64,000 bases of DNA from assembly GCF_018398315.1 (NCBI RefSeq), contig NZ_JAHBRW010000001.1:3046501-3110500 (forward strand), given 5' to 3'. Positions 42,953 through 53,400 of the stretch are shown piece after piece. How positions within the stretch are numbered: position 1 is the first letter of the stretch; the number at the start of each line of letters is the position of its first letter. Position numbers and translations under genes: made by a program. Below the pieces are notes generated by a model, which was not told the origin of the DNA, did not search any database, and worked only from the letters and a program-made list of their open reading frames with translations. This DNA comes from Chelatococcus sp. YT9. Lineage in GTDB: Bacteria; Pseudomonadota; Alphaproteobacteria; Rhizobiales; Beijerinckiaceae.

Positions 42953-42971
42953 CGCCGCTAAGGAAGCGGCG
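42953..42971 (-). promoter_or_regulatory. Leader hairpin 1:2 with antiterminator potential
   Basis: CGCCGCT and AGCGGCG (7 bp, 5-base loop) form a hairpin that overlaps the end of the leader peptide and follows its two Tyr codons directly. The 3' arm (TAGCGG) can instead pair with CCGCTG of the terminator's 5' arm (6 pairs including one G-U), which would prevent the terminator. Confidence 0.65.
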
Positions 42972-43008
42972 CGTAGTAAAGTCCGGCAAGGGCGAGGTGT
43001 ATCTTCAT
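42958..43008 (-). CDS. Tyrosine leader peptide of an attenuator
   Basis: A 16-codon open frame MKIHLALAGLYYAPLP begins at 43008 behind ACGAGGCGGCCT and ends in TAG. The two adjacent Tyr codons (TAC TAC, 42973-42978) sit just before a hairpin arm. The gene downstream makes tyrosine, which fits the trp/phe/his leader paradigm: stalling at Tyr codons would free the antiterminator. It was too short for routine gene calling and is read directly from the sequence. Confidence 0.7.
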   Translation of the reverse strand: MKIHLALAGLYYAPLP

Positions 43009-43299
43009 AGGCCGCCTCGTAGAGCATCCGCGCTGGCGCTGTCAATGGTTTATGGCGATCATTTCTGACGATCAGCTTTTGATGCATAGCCTCTCCGATT
43101 ATCGCACGGCATTCCATGCAAAATGCATATGGCACAGCTTGCTGCCACGAGCGCCGCGTGCATGATGCGCATATCTGAGGCCAAGTTTCCCGTAACCCAT
43201 GCATTCAGCGAGGGTTAGCGGGCGGCGTTGCGTGGAGCAAGACCCCGAACATGCCGATATGGCCAGTAGAACCGCTTCGCGTAAGCCGATGGAGATGGC

Positions 43300-44601
43300 A
43301 TGTCCGTGACGACCACTGATTTCGCTGATGCGCGCCGGCGCCTCAAAGCAATCTTTATCGGTTCAATCGGCAATCTTGTCGAATGGTACGATTTCTATGC
43401 TTATACCGCCTTTGCGCTGTATTTCGCGCCGGCATTCTTCCCATCGAGTGATCCAGTGGTCCAGCAGCTCAACGCTGCCACCCTGTTCGCCGCGGGCTTC
43501 ATCGTGCGGCCGCTGGGCGGCTGGCTCTTCGGCCATCTGGCGGACCGATACGGGCGGCGCCTGTCCTTAACAGTGTCGGTTGTCATGATGTGCTTTGGCT
43601 CGCTGATCATCGCCGCCACACCCACTTATGCGACCATCGGCTTCGCGGCGCCGGCATTGCTCGCCCTGGCGCGCATCATCGAGGGGCTTAGTCTCGGCGG
43701 TGAGTATGGTGCGAGCGCCACATACCTCAGCGAAGTCGCCGAGCCGGCTCATCGTGGATTTTACTCCAGCTTCCAGTATGTGACGCTGATCGGCGGGCAA
43801 CTCACCGCCATCCTTGTCCTTCTGCTTTTGCAGAACGTCTTTCTGACTCACGAGCAGCTGGTCGCCTGGGGTTGGCGTATTCCCTTCATCATCGGAGCGT
43901 GTCTCGCCGTTTTCGCAGCGGTGATGCGGCGCGATATGCATGAGACCGAGTCATTTCTCGAAGCGCGCAAGGTCGCCCAGCGGGAGAGCTCACTACGCGG
44001 CTTGCTTCGCTACCCCCGCGAAGTCGCGATCGTCGTCGGTCTCACGGCCGGCGGTACCGCAGCCTTTTATACCTTCACGACCTATATGCAGACATTCGTG
44101 CGGCAGACGGCTGGCTTTTCGGACATCGTCACCACCTATGTCATCGCTGCGTCGCTCATCTTCGCCGCAATTCTGCAACCGCTTTACGGGGCTCTTTCCG
44201 ATCGCATTGGCCGCAAGCCTCTCCTCGTCTTTTTCGGCGTCGCCGGGACGCTGGCGACCGTGCCGCTGCTCAAGATCCTGTCGCAGACCCAGTCGCCGGT
44301 CATCGCCTGCCTTTTGATCTGCGCCGCATGGGTCTTTACGGCGGGCTACACCTCGATCAATGCCATCGTGAAGGCCGAGCTCTTCCCGACGTCGATCCGC
44401 GCGACGGGCGTCGCGCTTCCCTATGCCGTCACGGTTTCGGTGTTCGGCGGGACAGCGCCGGCGATTGCTCTGTGGTTCAAGCAGATGGGCCACGAGGAGT
44501 GGTTTTACTACTATCTCGCGGGCATCATCTTCATCTCGCTGCTCGTCTATAGCCTCATGCGCGACACGAAGCATGCCTCCGCCATGGACAGACATGTGTA
44601 G
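43300..44601 (+). CDS. MHS-family MFS transporter (KgtP/ProP-like)
   Basis: The 433-residue protein has 12 membrane helices. MHS-family landmarks are 'GSIGNLVEWYDFYAYT', the loop 2-3 motif 'GHLADRYGRRLSL' and 'RIIEGLSLGGEYGASATYLSEVA'. These are proton symporters for small organic acids or osmolytes such as alpha-ketoglutarate, proline and shikimate. The ATG follows GATGGAGATGGC. uxuA follows 147 bases later on the same strand, so a sugar-acid substrate is possible but unproven. Confidence 0.88.
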   Translation: MSVTTTDFADARRRLKAIFIGSIGNLVEWYDFYAYTAFALYFAPAFFPSSDPVVQQLNAATLFAAGFIVRPLGGWLFGHLADRYGRRLSLTVSVVMMCFGSLIIAATPTYATIGFAAPALLALARIIEGLSLGGEYGASATYLSEVAEPAHRGFYSSFQYVTLIGGQLTAILVLLLLQNVFLTHEQLVAWGWRIPFIIGACLAVFAAVMRRDMHETESFLEARKVAQRESSLRGLLRYPREVAIVVGLTAGGTAAFYTFTTYMQTFVRQTAGFSDIVTTYVIAASLIFAAILQPLYGALSDRIGRKPLLVFFGVAGTLATVPLLKILSQTQSPVIACLLICAAWVFTAGYTSINAIVKAELFPTSIRATGVALPYAVTVSVFGGTAPAIALWFKQMGHEEWFYYYLAGIIFISLLVYSLMRDTKHASAMDRHV

Positions 44602-44748
44602 GGCAGATGCGAGCTCTCCTGCACGGCCTGAAATCTGCTTCCGCCCGCCAGATTCGTGAATTATGAGTGCGCTGACCGGTGAGATCAGCGTGCGGGGTGG
44701 CGCCGATCAGGCGCGCCGAACGATCGTGGCAGGTGAAGGAGGCGACAG

Positions 44749-45927
44749 GTGGAACAGACATGGCGGTGGTTCGGGCCTCAGGACCCGGTGGAATTGTCCC
44801 ATGCGCGGCAGGCGGGCGCGACCGGTATCGTGTCGGCGCTCCATCACATTCCCGCTGACCAGCCGTGGACCGATGAGGAGGTCGCCAAGCGCAAGGCGAC
44901 CATCACGGAGGCCGGGCTCACCTGGTCCGTGGTTGAGAGTATCCCGGTCCATGATGCCATCAAGACCAACAGTGCCGATCGCAGGCGTTATATCGATGCC
45001 TGGATCGCGTCGTTGCGCGCGGTAGCGCGCGCTGGCGTGAAGACCATCTGCTACAACTTCATGCCGGTCGTCGACTGGACGCGCACGGATCTCATGTATC
45101 CCGTGCCGCTGGGTGGTTATGCGCTGCGGTTCGATATCATCGATTTCGCGGCTTATGATGTTTTCATTCTGGAACGTCCGAATGCCGAAAGCTCCTATGA
45201 CCCGGAGGTGCTCGCTTCGGCCAGGGCCCGTTTTGACGCGCTGCTGCCGAGCGAGCGGGACGCTCTCGAGGGTAATGTGATTGCCGGTTTGCCTGGCGCG
45301 GATTTCCATCACGACCGCGCCGGCATGCGCCGCCTGCTTGCCGCCTATGACGGCATTACGCCGGATGACCTCCGGGCCCATCTCGTCAGTTTTCTCGCCG
45401 AAGTCGTTCCTGTCGCCGAGGAAGAAGGAGCGCGGCTCTGCATCCATCCCGATGATCCGCCATTCTCGCTCTTTGGCCTGCCCCGTGTCGTCTCGACCGC
45501 AGCTGACGCGCGCGCCATTCTCGCCGGGGTCGAGTCCAGCGCCAATGGCCTGACGTTCTGTGTCGGCTCCTACGGGGCGCGGGAGGATAACGACCTTGTC
45601 GCGATGGTTGACGAATTTGCACCGCGGATTCATTTCGCGCATCTGCGCAACGTCAAGCGCGAGGCGCCGAAGACCTTCCACGAGGCCGAGCATCTCGGCG
45701 GCTCATCCGATATGGTCGGCGTTGTCGCGGCCTTGATGAGAGAAGAGCGTCGCCGGCGGGCCGAGGGCCGCTCCGACGCCGAGATCCCGATGCGGCCCGA
45801 CCACGGCCACCTGCTGATCGATGACATCGGCAAGCGCACGAACCCCGGCTACTCTTGCATCGGCCGCCTGAAGGGTCTGGCCGAGCTGCGCGGTGTCATG
45901 GCCGCCATCGATGCGGGGCATGCCTGA
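44749..45927 (+). CDS. uxuA: Mannonate dehydratase
   Basis: The 392-residue protein aligns end to end with the E. coli-type UxuA: '[28 protein letters not shown]' at the start, '[15 protein letters not shown]', '[21 protein letters not shown]' and '[34 protein letters not shown]' near the end, with the His/Cys/Asp metal ligands retained. It dehydrates D-mannonate to 2-keto-3-deoxygluconate in glucuronate catabolism. The GTG start lies after GAAGGAGGCGACAG. No other hexuronate genes are in the window. A stem-loop separates it from convergent manC. Confidence 0.95.
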   Translation: MEQTWRWFGPQDPVELSHARQAGATGIVSALHHIPADQPWTDEEVAKRKATITEAGLTWSVVESIPVHDAIKTNSADRRRYIDAWIASLRAVARAGVKTICYNFMPVVDWTRTDLMYPVPLGGYALRFDIIDFAAYDVFILERPNAESSYDPEVLASARARFDALLPSERDALEGNVIAGLPGADFHHDRAGMRRLLAAYDGITPDDLRAHLVSFLAEVVPVAEEEGARLCIHPDDPPFSLFGLPRVVSTAADARAILAGVESSANGLTFCVGSYGAREDNDLVAMVDEFAPRIHFAHLRNVKREAPKTFHEAEHLGGSSDMVGVVAALMREERRRRAEGRSDAEIPMRPDHGHLLIDDIGKRTNPGYSCIGRLKGLAELRGVMAAIDAGHA

Positions 45928-45978
45928 TCGGGGCACGCGCGAAACGGTGTGAAATCTCGGCAAAGGCTTCATGGTTCT

Positions 45979-46009
45979 CCTTCCCGGCGGGTGAAGCCGG
46001 CCGGGAAGG
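45979..46009. terminator. Bidirectional stem-loop between uxuA and manC
   Basis: CCTTCCCGGC (45979-45988) pairs perfectly with GCCGGGAAGG (46000-46009) in the gap between the two convergent genes. Confidence 0.5.
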
Positions 46010-46027
46010 GCACCGACAGCGTTGCTG

Positions 46028-47524
46028 TCAGCGGTTATCCTCGCCCACCTCATTGGCCCTGTCGACGCGGGCGTAGACATCCTCGATGCGCACGATGTCG
46101 TCCTCGCCGAGGTAGGGACCTGACTGAACCTCGATCAGGTTCAGCGGAACCTTGCCTGGGTTCTCCAGACGGTGCACGCAGCCGAGCGGCAGGAAGATCG
46201 ATTCATTCTCCCGGAGCAGCAGTTCCTCGGCGTCCCGCGTGACGAGGGCAGTGCCATTGACCACCACCCAGTGCTCGGCACGGTGGTAATGCTTCTGCAG
46301 GGATAGCTTGGCTCCCGGCTTTACGGTGATGCGCTTGACCTGGAAGCGCTCGCCCATGTGCAGCGACTGATAATAGCCCCAGGGACGATGGACACGGGGC
46401 GTCTGAGTCGCTGCTTCGTGTCCGTCTTTCTTCAACCGTTCGACGAGAAGCTTCACGTCCTGATCGCGATCGCGACGCGTGACGAGCACGACGTCGGGGG
46501 TCGCCACGACGACCAGATCCTCAACGCCGAGCGCCGCAACGAGCTGGCCCTCGCCGCGGAGGTAGGAGCCTTGCACGTCCTCCGCGACAACGTCCCCCGC
46601 GATGACGTTGCCGGCTGCGTCCTGCGCGCCGATTTCCCATAGCGCCGACCAGCTGCCGACATCCGCCCAGCCGCAATCGGCCGGCACGACCACAGCCTTG
46701 TCGGTCTTCTCCATCACGGCATAGTCGATGGAGATCGACGGCGAGGCGCGGAAGGCGTCGTTATCGAGACGCAGGAAGTCCATATCGCTCTTGGCCCTGA
46801 CGAGAGCCTCGCGGCTGGCGGCCAGGATGTCCGGCGCGAGCACGGCGAGATCGTCGAGGAAGGACTTTGCCGGAAGGAGGAAGATACCGCTGTTCCAGAA
46901 ATAGTCTCCACCCGCCACATAGGCGGCGGCGGTGGTGGCATCCGGCTTCTCGCGGAAGGCGGCCACGGCGTGGGCGCCTGGCGACTGAGGCAATGCCGCG
47001 CCGATATGGATGTAGCCATAGCCGGTGGCGGGCGCCGTCGGCTTGATGCCGAACAGGACGAGCTTGCCCGCGTCGGCGGCGGCGACGCCCGTCTCCACCG
47101 CCTTCAGGAAGGCCTTGGGATCAGAGACCACGTGGTCGGCGGGCATCAGCAGGATGATGGCGTCGGGGTCTTCGTTCACGGCGATCAGGGCGGCGGTTGC
47201 CGCGGCCGGGGCCGTGTTGCGTCCGACGGGCTCCAGCACGATCGTCGCATCCTCGATGCCAAGGCCACGCAGCTGCTCGGCGATGACGAAACGATGTTCC
47301 GCATTGGCGATGACAACGGGAGCCATGAAGGTGGAGCGATCCTCCACGCGGCGCGCGGTCTCCTGCAGCATGGTCCTGTCGCTGGCAAGCGGCAGGAGCT
47401 GCTTGGGATAAGCCTCGCGGGACAGGGGCCAAAGACGGGTCCCCGTGCCGCCGGACAAGAGGACCGGCATGATGCGAGGTTTTGATAATGCCATGAAAGG
47501 GGGCGCTCCCATTTCGTTCGTCAT
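46028..47524 (-). CDS. manC: Mannose-1-phosphate guanylyltransferase / mannose-6-phosphate isomerase
   Basis: The protein is about 498 residues and bifunctional, as AlgA/ManC/XanB. The N-terminal nucleotidyltransferase has 'VLLSGGTGTRLWPLSREAYPKQLLPL'. The C-terminal type II isomerase cupin has 'RPWGYYQSLHMGERFQVKRITVKPG', metal-binding 'LQKHYHRAEHWVVV', and 'LGCVHRLENPG'. It makes GDP-mannose for polysaccharide synthesis. The ATG at 47524 is one base after the stop of the outer-membrane protein gene, suggesting coupling; ATG at 47512 or 47494 is also possible. No polysaccharide assembly genes are adjacent. Confidence 0.92.
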   Translation of the reverse strand: MTNEMGAPPFMALSKPRIMPVLLSGGTGTRLWPLSREAYPKQLLPLASDRTMLQETARRVEDRSTFMAPVVIANAEHRFVIAEQLRGLGIEDATIVLEPVGRNTAPAAATAALIAVNEDPDAIILLMPADHVVSDPKAFLKAVETGVAAADAGKLVLFGIKPTAPATGYGYIHIGAALPQSPGAHAVAAFREKPDATTAAAYVAGGDYFWNSGIFLLPAKSFLDDLAVLAPDILAASREALVRAKSDMDFLRLDNDAFRASPSISIDYAVMEKTDKAVVVPADCGWADVGSWSALWEIGAQDAAGNVIAGDVVAEDVQGSYLRGEGQLVAALGVEDLVVVATPDVVLVTRRDRDQDVKLLVERLKKDGHEAATQTPRVHRPWGYYQSLHMGERFQVKRITVKPGAKLSLQKHYHRAEHWVVVNGTALVTRDAEELLLRENESIFLPLGCVHRLENPGKVPLNLIEVQSGPYLGEDDIVRIEDVYARVDRANEVGEDNR

Positions 47525-47525
47525 G

Positions 47526-48497
47526 TCAGAAGCGGTACCATAAACCACTGACGAGTCCACGTTCGAGCGGTGCACTCTTGCCAGCAATTGTGGCGACACC
47601 GGCAATCTGCAGGGACCAGTCGTCGGCGAAATCCCAAACTGCGCCAACCTGTACTTTATGATAACGCGTCCCGCTCAATAGCCCCAGCGCGGAGCCGCTC
47701 GCAAGTGAGTTCGTTGCCAGAACGTTGAACGATTGTGCCAGCAAGAGCCATTTTGGCAGAGGCCGAATGCCGAGGGTGAGGTCAAAACGGATCTCGTCGC
47801 TGGCGGCGCCGCTGCGCAGGCGGTAGGCGGCTTGGGCGTCCACAAAGGATGGCCAGGTCCCCAGCATGAATGACTTCCCGACGAGGATGCGCGCATCGGC
47901 ATATTTGTCCGTGCAGCAGACCTCCGCAGGGTTTAGCGGATTGGTGGGGCCGGGGAAGCCCGCGATGGCCTGGGCGGATACGATCCAGCCGTCAAGGTCG
48001 AGAAGGCGATAGCGGGCACCGATGTCGGTATAGCCCAGACCGGTGTACTGCGCCGGTTCGGGCCCCGCTACGCGCGTAGAAAGAAGCGACGGCGAGACGA
48101 TTGCGGTTAAGCTGTCGGTAACACCGTATTCGATGAAGGCGGTGGCCTCGAACTTCCGATAGTCCGGACCACGGATGGTCCGGCCCTGCGCGTCGAAATA
48201 GCGGTCTGCCTTCAAAAAGGTGCCCGTGACGATCGCCTGGCCCTTGCCCGCCGGGAGTGTCCACGCGCCCGCCTGGGCTGTGCGGCTGGCAAACAGCAGC
48301 AACGCCACGAGGAGCGCCACCGCAAGAAACCCGGCGAGGCGCAAGACCTGTGGCCAGCCGCAGTAGTAGTCATGCGTGCCGACCCGGGAAATGGTCCGTG
48401 CTGTCGCCTTGACGTCGATCGCCCGACCAAGGGGAAGGCGCGCCGAGCTTCCAGTCGTGGTCCGACCGTTCAACCGCGCCGTTCGCTTGTTGCCCAT
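47526..48497 (-). CDS. Outer-membrane beta-barrel protein upstream of manC
   Basis: The 323-residue protein has a long basic N terminus, a hydrophobic signal (LRLAGFLAVALLVALLLFASRTAQA) and a barrel-type body ('GQAIVTGTFLKADRYFDAQG', 'FIEYGVTDSLTAIVSPSL', 'YTDIGARYRLLDLDGW') ending in 'GLWYRF' with a terminal Phe. No family name is certain. The tight junction with manC suggests a link to polysaccharide or envelope function. The N-terminal 50 residues before the signal are unusually long, so an internal start is possible. Confidence 0.72.
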   Translation of the reverse strand: MGNKRTARLNGRTTTGSSARLPLGRAIDVKATARTISRVGTHDYYCGWPQVLRLAGFLAVALLVALLLFASRTAQAGAWTLPAGKGQAIVTGTFLKADRYFDAQGRTIRGPDYRKFEATAFIEYGVTDSLTAIVSPSLLSTRVAGPEPAQYTGLGYTDIGARYRLLDLDGWIVSAQAIAGFPGPTNPLNPAEVCCTDKYADARILVGKSFMLGTWPSFVDAQAAYRLRSGAASDEIRFDLTLGIRPLPKWLLLAQSFNVLATNSLASGSALGLLSGTRYHKVQVGAVWDFADDWSLQIAGVATIAGKSAPLERGLVSGLWYRF

Positions 48498-49003
48498 GGT
48501 TTTCGGGCTCAGGGCACGTCAAAATGGCAGTTGCGCGATTGAGGTCGCACGGCCGCAGCCAGTAAACGCTCTGGCATCGAACAATATCTCCATGAAAAAA
48601 TAAAGTTATCGGGTGGTAATGCGCCTGGAGGGGTGAAAATAACTGAGGGAAAAATTGGCGGGATGGAAACGAAAAGCGACTATTAAGACCTACATATAAT
48701 GTGAGTGCCGTGCTCCGGGAAACGAACACAATTCTTATGTTGCATACGCGAAAAATATTCCAGTTTGCTGCTGATCCTTCGCGTCATAAGTGTCATCGAA
48801 GTTTCATCGCAAAGCGAATAGGTCAAGCTTAACGCAACCGCAAGTCCTGTCCAGCCCCGTGATCCGGCCGAGCAGGGGAGCGCCGGACAACCGCCACAGT
48901 TTCATGCGGACTCCGGAGGGCCGCAGCCGGTCACGCACCGGTCTACCTGGGCGAGGATCGCGAACTGGACAGGGGGCTCAAGACTTTGCATGAAAGATGG
49001 ACC
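48498..49003. other. Divergent intergenic region
   Basis: About 500 bases between the divergent outer-membrane gene and phnM. The part 48590-48830 is AT-rich and probably holds both promoters. No operator was recognised. Confidence 0.35.
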
Positions 49004-50152
49004 ATGAACCAGAGCGCCCACATCATCGAAAATGCCCGGCTGGTCCTGCCGGACCAGGTGCTCGAGTCCGGGTGGCTCGCGGCCCATGATGGCGTCATCG
49101 TCGATATGGGCGAGGGCAGGGCGCCGGAACGCGGAATCGATCTAGGCGGCGATTTCTTGCTGCCGGGATTTATCGAGCTGCACACGGATCATCTCGAGAG
49201 CCATTTCCATCCGCGGCCACGCGTGCGTTGGCACCCGCTGAGCGCTGTGATGGCTTATGATGCCCAGATCATCGCCGCCGGCGTGACCACCGTGTTCGAT
49301 TCTCTGCGGGCCGGCTCCGACACAGAGGGAGGCATGCCCAACAGCGATCTGTGGACGCTCGCGCAGGCGCTCGACGAAGCCCGAGACGGCGGCTATCTGC
49401 GCGCCGAACACCGCACTCATCTCCGCTGCGAGATTGCCACCCTCGACGTCATCGACGAGGTGACGCGCTTTGCCGCTCGTTTTCCGATCCATGTCATTTC
49501 CCTGATGGATCACACCCCAGGCCAGCGGCAGTTTCGCGACGTCGAGCTGTGGAAGGTTTATTTCACCGGCAAGACCGCCCGCACCGAGGCCGAGGCAAAT
49601 GCGGTGGTCGAGCGGCGCCTCGCGCTTCATCATGCGAACGCCTCACGGCATCGTCGCGAACTTGTCGCTTTTGCCCAGCAGCATGGCATCGCGCTCGCGA
49701 GCCACGATGATGCGACGGATGAGCATGTCGTCGAGTCGATTGCCGACGGCGTCGCCATTGCGGAATTCCCCACGACCCGCGAGGCTGCGGTGCGATCGCA
49801 TGAAGCGGGCATCCGGGTGATGATGGGGGGGCCGAACGTCGTCCGCGGCGGGTCCCACTCTGGCAATATCGCTGCGGAGGACCTGGCGCGAGAGGGCCTG
49901 CTGGACATCCTGTCATCCGACTATGTGCCAGCCAGTCTCGCCATGGCGGTGTTCATGCTCGCCGAGCGCGTCGAGCGCATCAGCCTGCCTGAGGCGGTGC
50001 GGATGGTCACGCTCAGTCCCGCGCGCGCCGCCGGCCTCGACGACAGGGGCGCGATAGCGGTCGGCCAGCGGGCTGATTGCATTCAGGTGCATCTTGCCGG
50101 CAGCGTACCGATCGTGCGGCGGGTCTGGCGGCAGGGGAGGCAGGTTGTCTAG
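49004..50152 (+). CDS. phnM: PhnM, alpha-D-ribose 1-methylphosphonate 5-triphosphate diphosphatase
   Basis: The 382-residue amidohydrolase-superfamily enzyme has 'LLPGFIELHTDHLESHFHPRPRVRWHP' (metal-binding HxDxxE variant of PhnM). Later landmarks are 'SLMDHTPGQRQ', 'IALASHDDATDEHV', 'GGPNVVRGGSHSGN' and 'ILSSDYVPASLAMAVF'. It removes pyrophosphate in the C-P lyase pathway. The ATG at 49004 is preferred over a TTG at 48986. No other phn gene is in the window. Confidence 0.92.
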   Translation: MNQSAHIIENARLVLPDQVLESGWLAAHDGVIVDMGEGRAPERGIDLGGDFLLPGFIELHTDHLESHFHPRPRVRWHPLSAVMAYDAQIIAAGVTTVFDSLRAGSDTEGGMPNSDLWTLAQALDEARDGGYLRAEHRTHLRCEIATLDVIDEVTRFAARFPIHVISLMDHTPGQRQFRDVELWKVYFTGKTARTEAEANAVVERRLALHHANASRHRRELVAFAQQHGIALASHDDATDEHVVESIADGVAIAEFPTTREAAVRSHEAGIRVMMGGPNVVRGGSHSGNIAAEDLAREGLLDILSSDYVPASLAMAVFMLAERVERISLPEAVRMVTLSPARAAGLDDRGAIAVGQRADCIQVHLAGSVPIVRRVWRQGRQVV

Positions 50153-50477
50153 TGGCGCGGCGCTTGGCGCGGTGACGCCATCGGTATCCCATCGGCCATT
50201 CCAGACCTCAGCTAACGCAAAGTCCCGAAGTGAAGGGACGTTCGGACCAGGCCGAAGCGGCCGAAGGTCTAAACCGTCAGTACAGGTCCATCTGCAACGG
50301 ACGTGCGGCTCCGAGGGCTTGTCCCTCATGGTCGCATGATCCGGATTTTTTGTTTCGGCCCTGTGTCTGATGCGACAGGAAGGGCCAGAGCTGCGTTGCG
50401 GTTTGCGGAGCGAGTGATAATTTCGCACGCGGTACCAAGAGCCGCTGATCACCGGCCCTGATGCAGGGGAGCCTCAT
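50153..50477. other. Gene-free stretch before the macroglobulin operon
   Basis: About 325 bases with no credible gene. It likely holds the promoter of the macroglobulin/pbpC operon. Confidence 0.35.
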
Positions 50478-53400
50478 ATGACGACATCGTTCCAGGATGG
50501 GCTTGGTAAAACCGGGCTGGCTGGTCTGATCGTGGCGCTCGGACTTGCATGTGCTCCCGCGGGCCAGGCATTTGCGCAGGCAGCCCCTCCCTCCCGGCCG
50601 GTCAATCCGCCAGCGGTGACCGCACCGGCACCGCAGCCGGCGCCAGCGCCCGCCCGCAAGACCTATAACCGGGACGATCTCGCAAGCTCCGCCGTCCGCC
50701 TCGAGGCTGAGATCAAGCGGGAGGTCGCGCCGCCCGCGACCTCGGCGCCGACGGTCCCGCCGGGTGCCCAGGCACCCCGCCCGCCGCAGCCCGACCGCCT
50801 GCGCCAGGACGCCCAGGCTGCGCTCGGCCGGGGAGATAGCGTGCGCGCGCTCGCGCTCTATGGGAATCTCATCGCCCTCCAGCCCAACAATGTCGCGGCA
50901 TGGCTTGGCTATTCCGCCGCAGCGGCGCAGGCCAAGGGCGCCAATTATTCGGAGAACCAGGACTATCGACGGCGCGCCTTGGGGGCGGCCTATGCCGCTT
51001 ACCAGAAGGCCACCACCGCCGCTCAGGAAGGTACCGCGCTGGCCGATCTGGGCGCGCTGTTCGCGCAATATCGTCAGTGGCGCGCGGCGATCGACACCTA
51101 CCGGTCGAGCCTGGCATCCGCGGATGTTCCGGCCCGCCGCAGCATCTATGACAATCTCGTCGCGGCCCACGGCTTCCGCCTGGTCGACTACTCGACGGAT
51201 TCGGATTCGGCGACGCCGCGCGCCTGCTTCCAGTTCTCGGAGCCCCTGCAGCAAGGCAAGGTTGACTTCACGCCCTATGTCGCCATCACCGGGGCAGCGA
51301 ATGCGGCCGTCACGGGCGAGGGGAACCAGATTTGCGTGGATGGGCTGAAGCATGGCGAGCGCTATGCCGTCGTCATCCGCCGCGGCCTGCCTTCGGCGAT
51401 CGATGGCGAGGTGCTGCAAAAGAATGCTGACTACGAGCTCTACGTGAAGGATCGCAGTCCGCAGGTGCGCTTCACCGGCCGCAACTATGTCCTCCCGCGG
51501 ACTGGCCAGCAGGGCATTCCGGTCGTTTCCGTAAACACCGCGAAGATTGATATCGAAGTGCTGCGTGTCGGCGACCGTTCTCTGCTGCCGACCGTCCGTT
51601 CGGATGACTTTCTCAGTCAGATCAGCCGCTACACCGCCGATAGCTATGCGGACGACAAGGGCCAGCGGGTCTGGCGCGGCACTCTCGACGTCGCCAATAC
51701 GCTCAACAAGGATGTCATCACGGCCTTCCCCGTCATGGAAGCGCTCGGCAACAAGCTGGAGCCCGGCGTCTATCTCATGACGGCGTCCGCCTCCGGCGGT
51801 CCGAAGGGTGACGGCGACTATGAGCTGAAGGCGACCCAGTGGTTCGTGGTGTCGGATCTGGGCATGACTGCCATCTCCGGCAATGGCGGCATGGATATTA
51901 TGCTGCGCTCGCTTGGCAGCGCCGCCCCGCTCGACGGCGTCGAGGTCCGATTGCTCGCCCGCAATAATGATGTCCTGGCGATAGAGAAGAGCGACACGCA
52001 GGGCCGCGTGCGCTTCCCCGCAGGGCTCGCGCGCGGTACGGGCGGCCAGGCACCCGGCCTCGTCGTCGCGTCAACTGCCGCAGGGGACTACAATTTCCTC
52101 GACCTCGGCCAGAGCCCGTTCGATCTCAGTGATCGCGGTGTGAAGGGCCGGCGCGCGGCCGGTGCGCTCGACGCGATGGTGTTCACCGAGCGGGGTGTCT
52201 ATCGCACCGGCGAGACCGTTTATGTCACGGCGCTGCTGCGTGACGGCAAGGGCGTAGCCGCACCCAACCTGCCGGTGACGCTGGTGGCACGGCGTCCCGA
52301 TGGCGTTGAATACCGCCGTTCGTTGGTGGCTGACCAGGGTGAGGGAGGGCGCGCGTGGTCGCTGCCGATTCTGGGGGGCGCGATGCGCGGCACTTGGCGT
52401 CTGCAGGCCTTTGCCGATCCCAAGGGGCAGGCTATCGGCGAGACCAGCTTCCTCGTGGAAGATTACGTGCCTGAGCGGATCGACGTGACCCTGACGCCGA
52501 GCCAGAAAGCGCTTGCGGCCGGCGAACCCGCCAGCATCGCTGTCGATGCACGCTATCTCTATGGCGCGCCGGGCGCTGATCTTGATGTGAGCGGCGAAGT
52601 TTCGGTCACGGCCAGCGAGACACCGGCAATTCCTGGACTTGAGGGCTTCACGATCGGCCTTGCCGACGAAGAGTTCACCGCGGTGACGACCGAGATCGAG
52701 CAACATTTCACCACGAACGCGCAGGGGCGCGTGGTGGTTGAGGTGCCGATCGGCGAAATCACCGCGCCACGTCCGGTCGAGGCGAAGATCACGCTGCGTG
52801 TCGGCGAGACCGGCGGTCGAGCGGTGGAGCGCAGCGTGACGCTGCCGATCCTGCCGGAGGGCAATGTCATTGGCGCGCGCAAGCTGTTCACGGAACTGGC
52901 CGAGGGTGGCACCGCGTCCTTCGATGTTGTGATGGCGACTCCGACCGGCGAGCGCCTGTCCGGCGGCGTGCAATGGAATCTCTATCGTTTGGACCGCGAC
53001 TACCAGTGGTACAACAACGACGGCCGCTGGTCCTATGAGACGGTGACGCGCACGCGCCGGATGGCGGACGGCCGTGTGAATGTGGCGGCAGGGTCTGCGG
53101 GGCGGATAGCGACGCCCGTTGGTTGGGGAACCTACCGCCTGGAACTCACCTCCACTCAGCCTGACGTGCAGCCCACCAGCGTCACCTTCAGCGTTGGCTG
53201 GGGTGGCGAGCAGACGGCGGATTCGCCCGACCGGCTGGACGTGACACTCGACAAGGCCGCCTTCAACAGCGGCGACGAGATGACAGTGACGATGCGCCCC
53301 CGTTTTGCCGGCAAGGCGACCGTCGCTGTCGTCAGCGACCATGTGCTGGAAGAGCGGCTCGTCGACGTCACGCCGGACGGCACCACAGTGAAGCTGCCGG

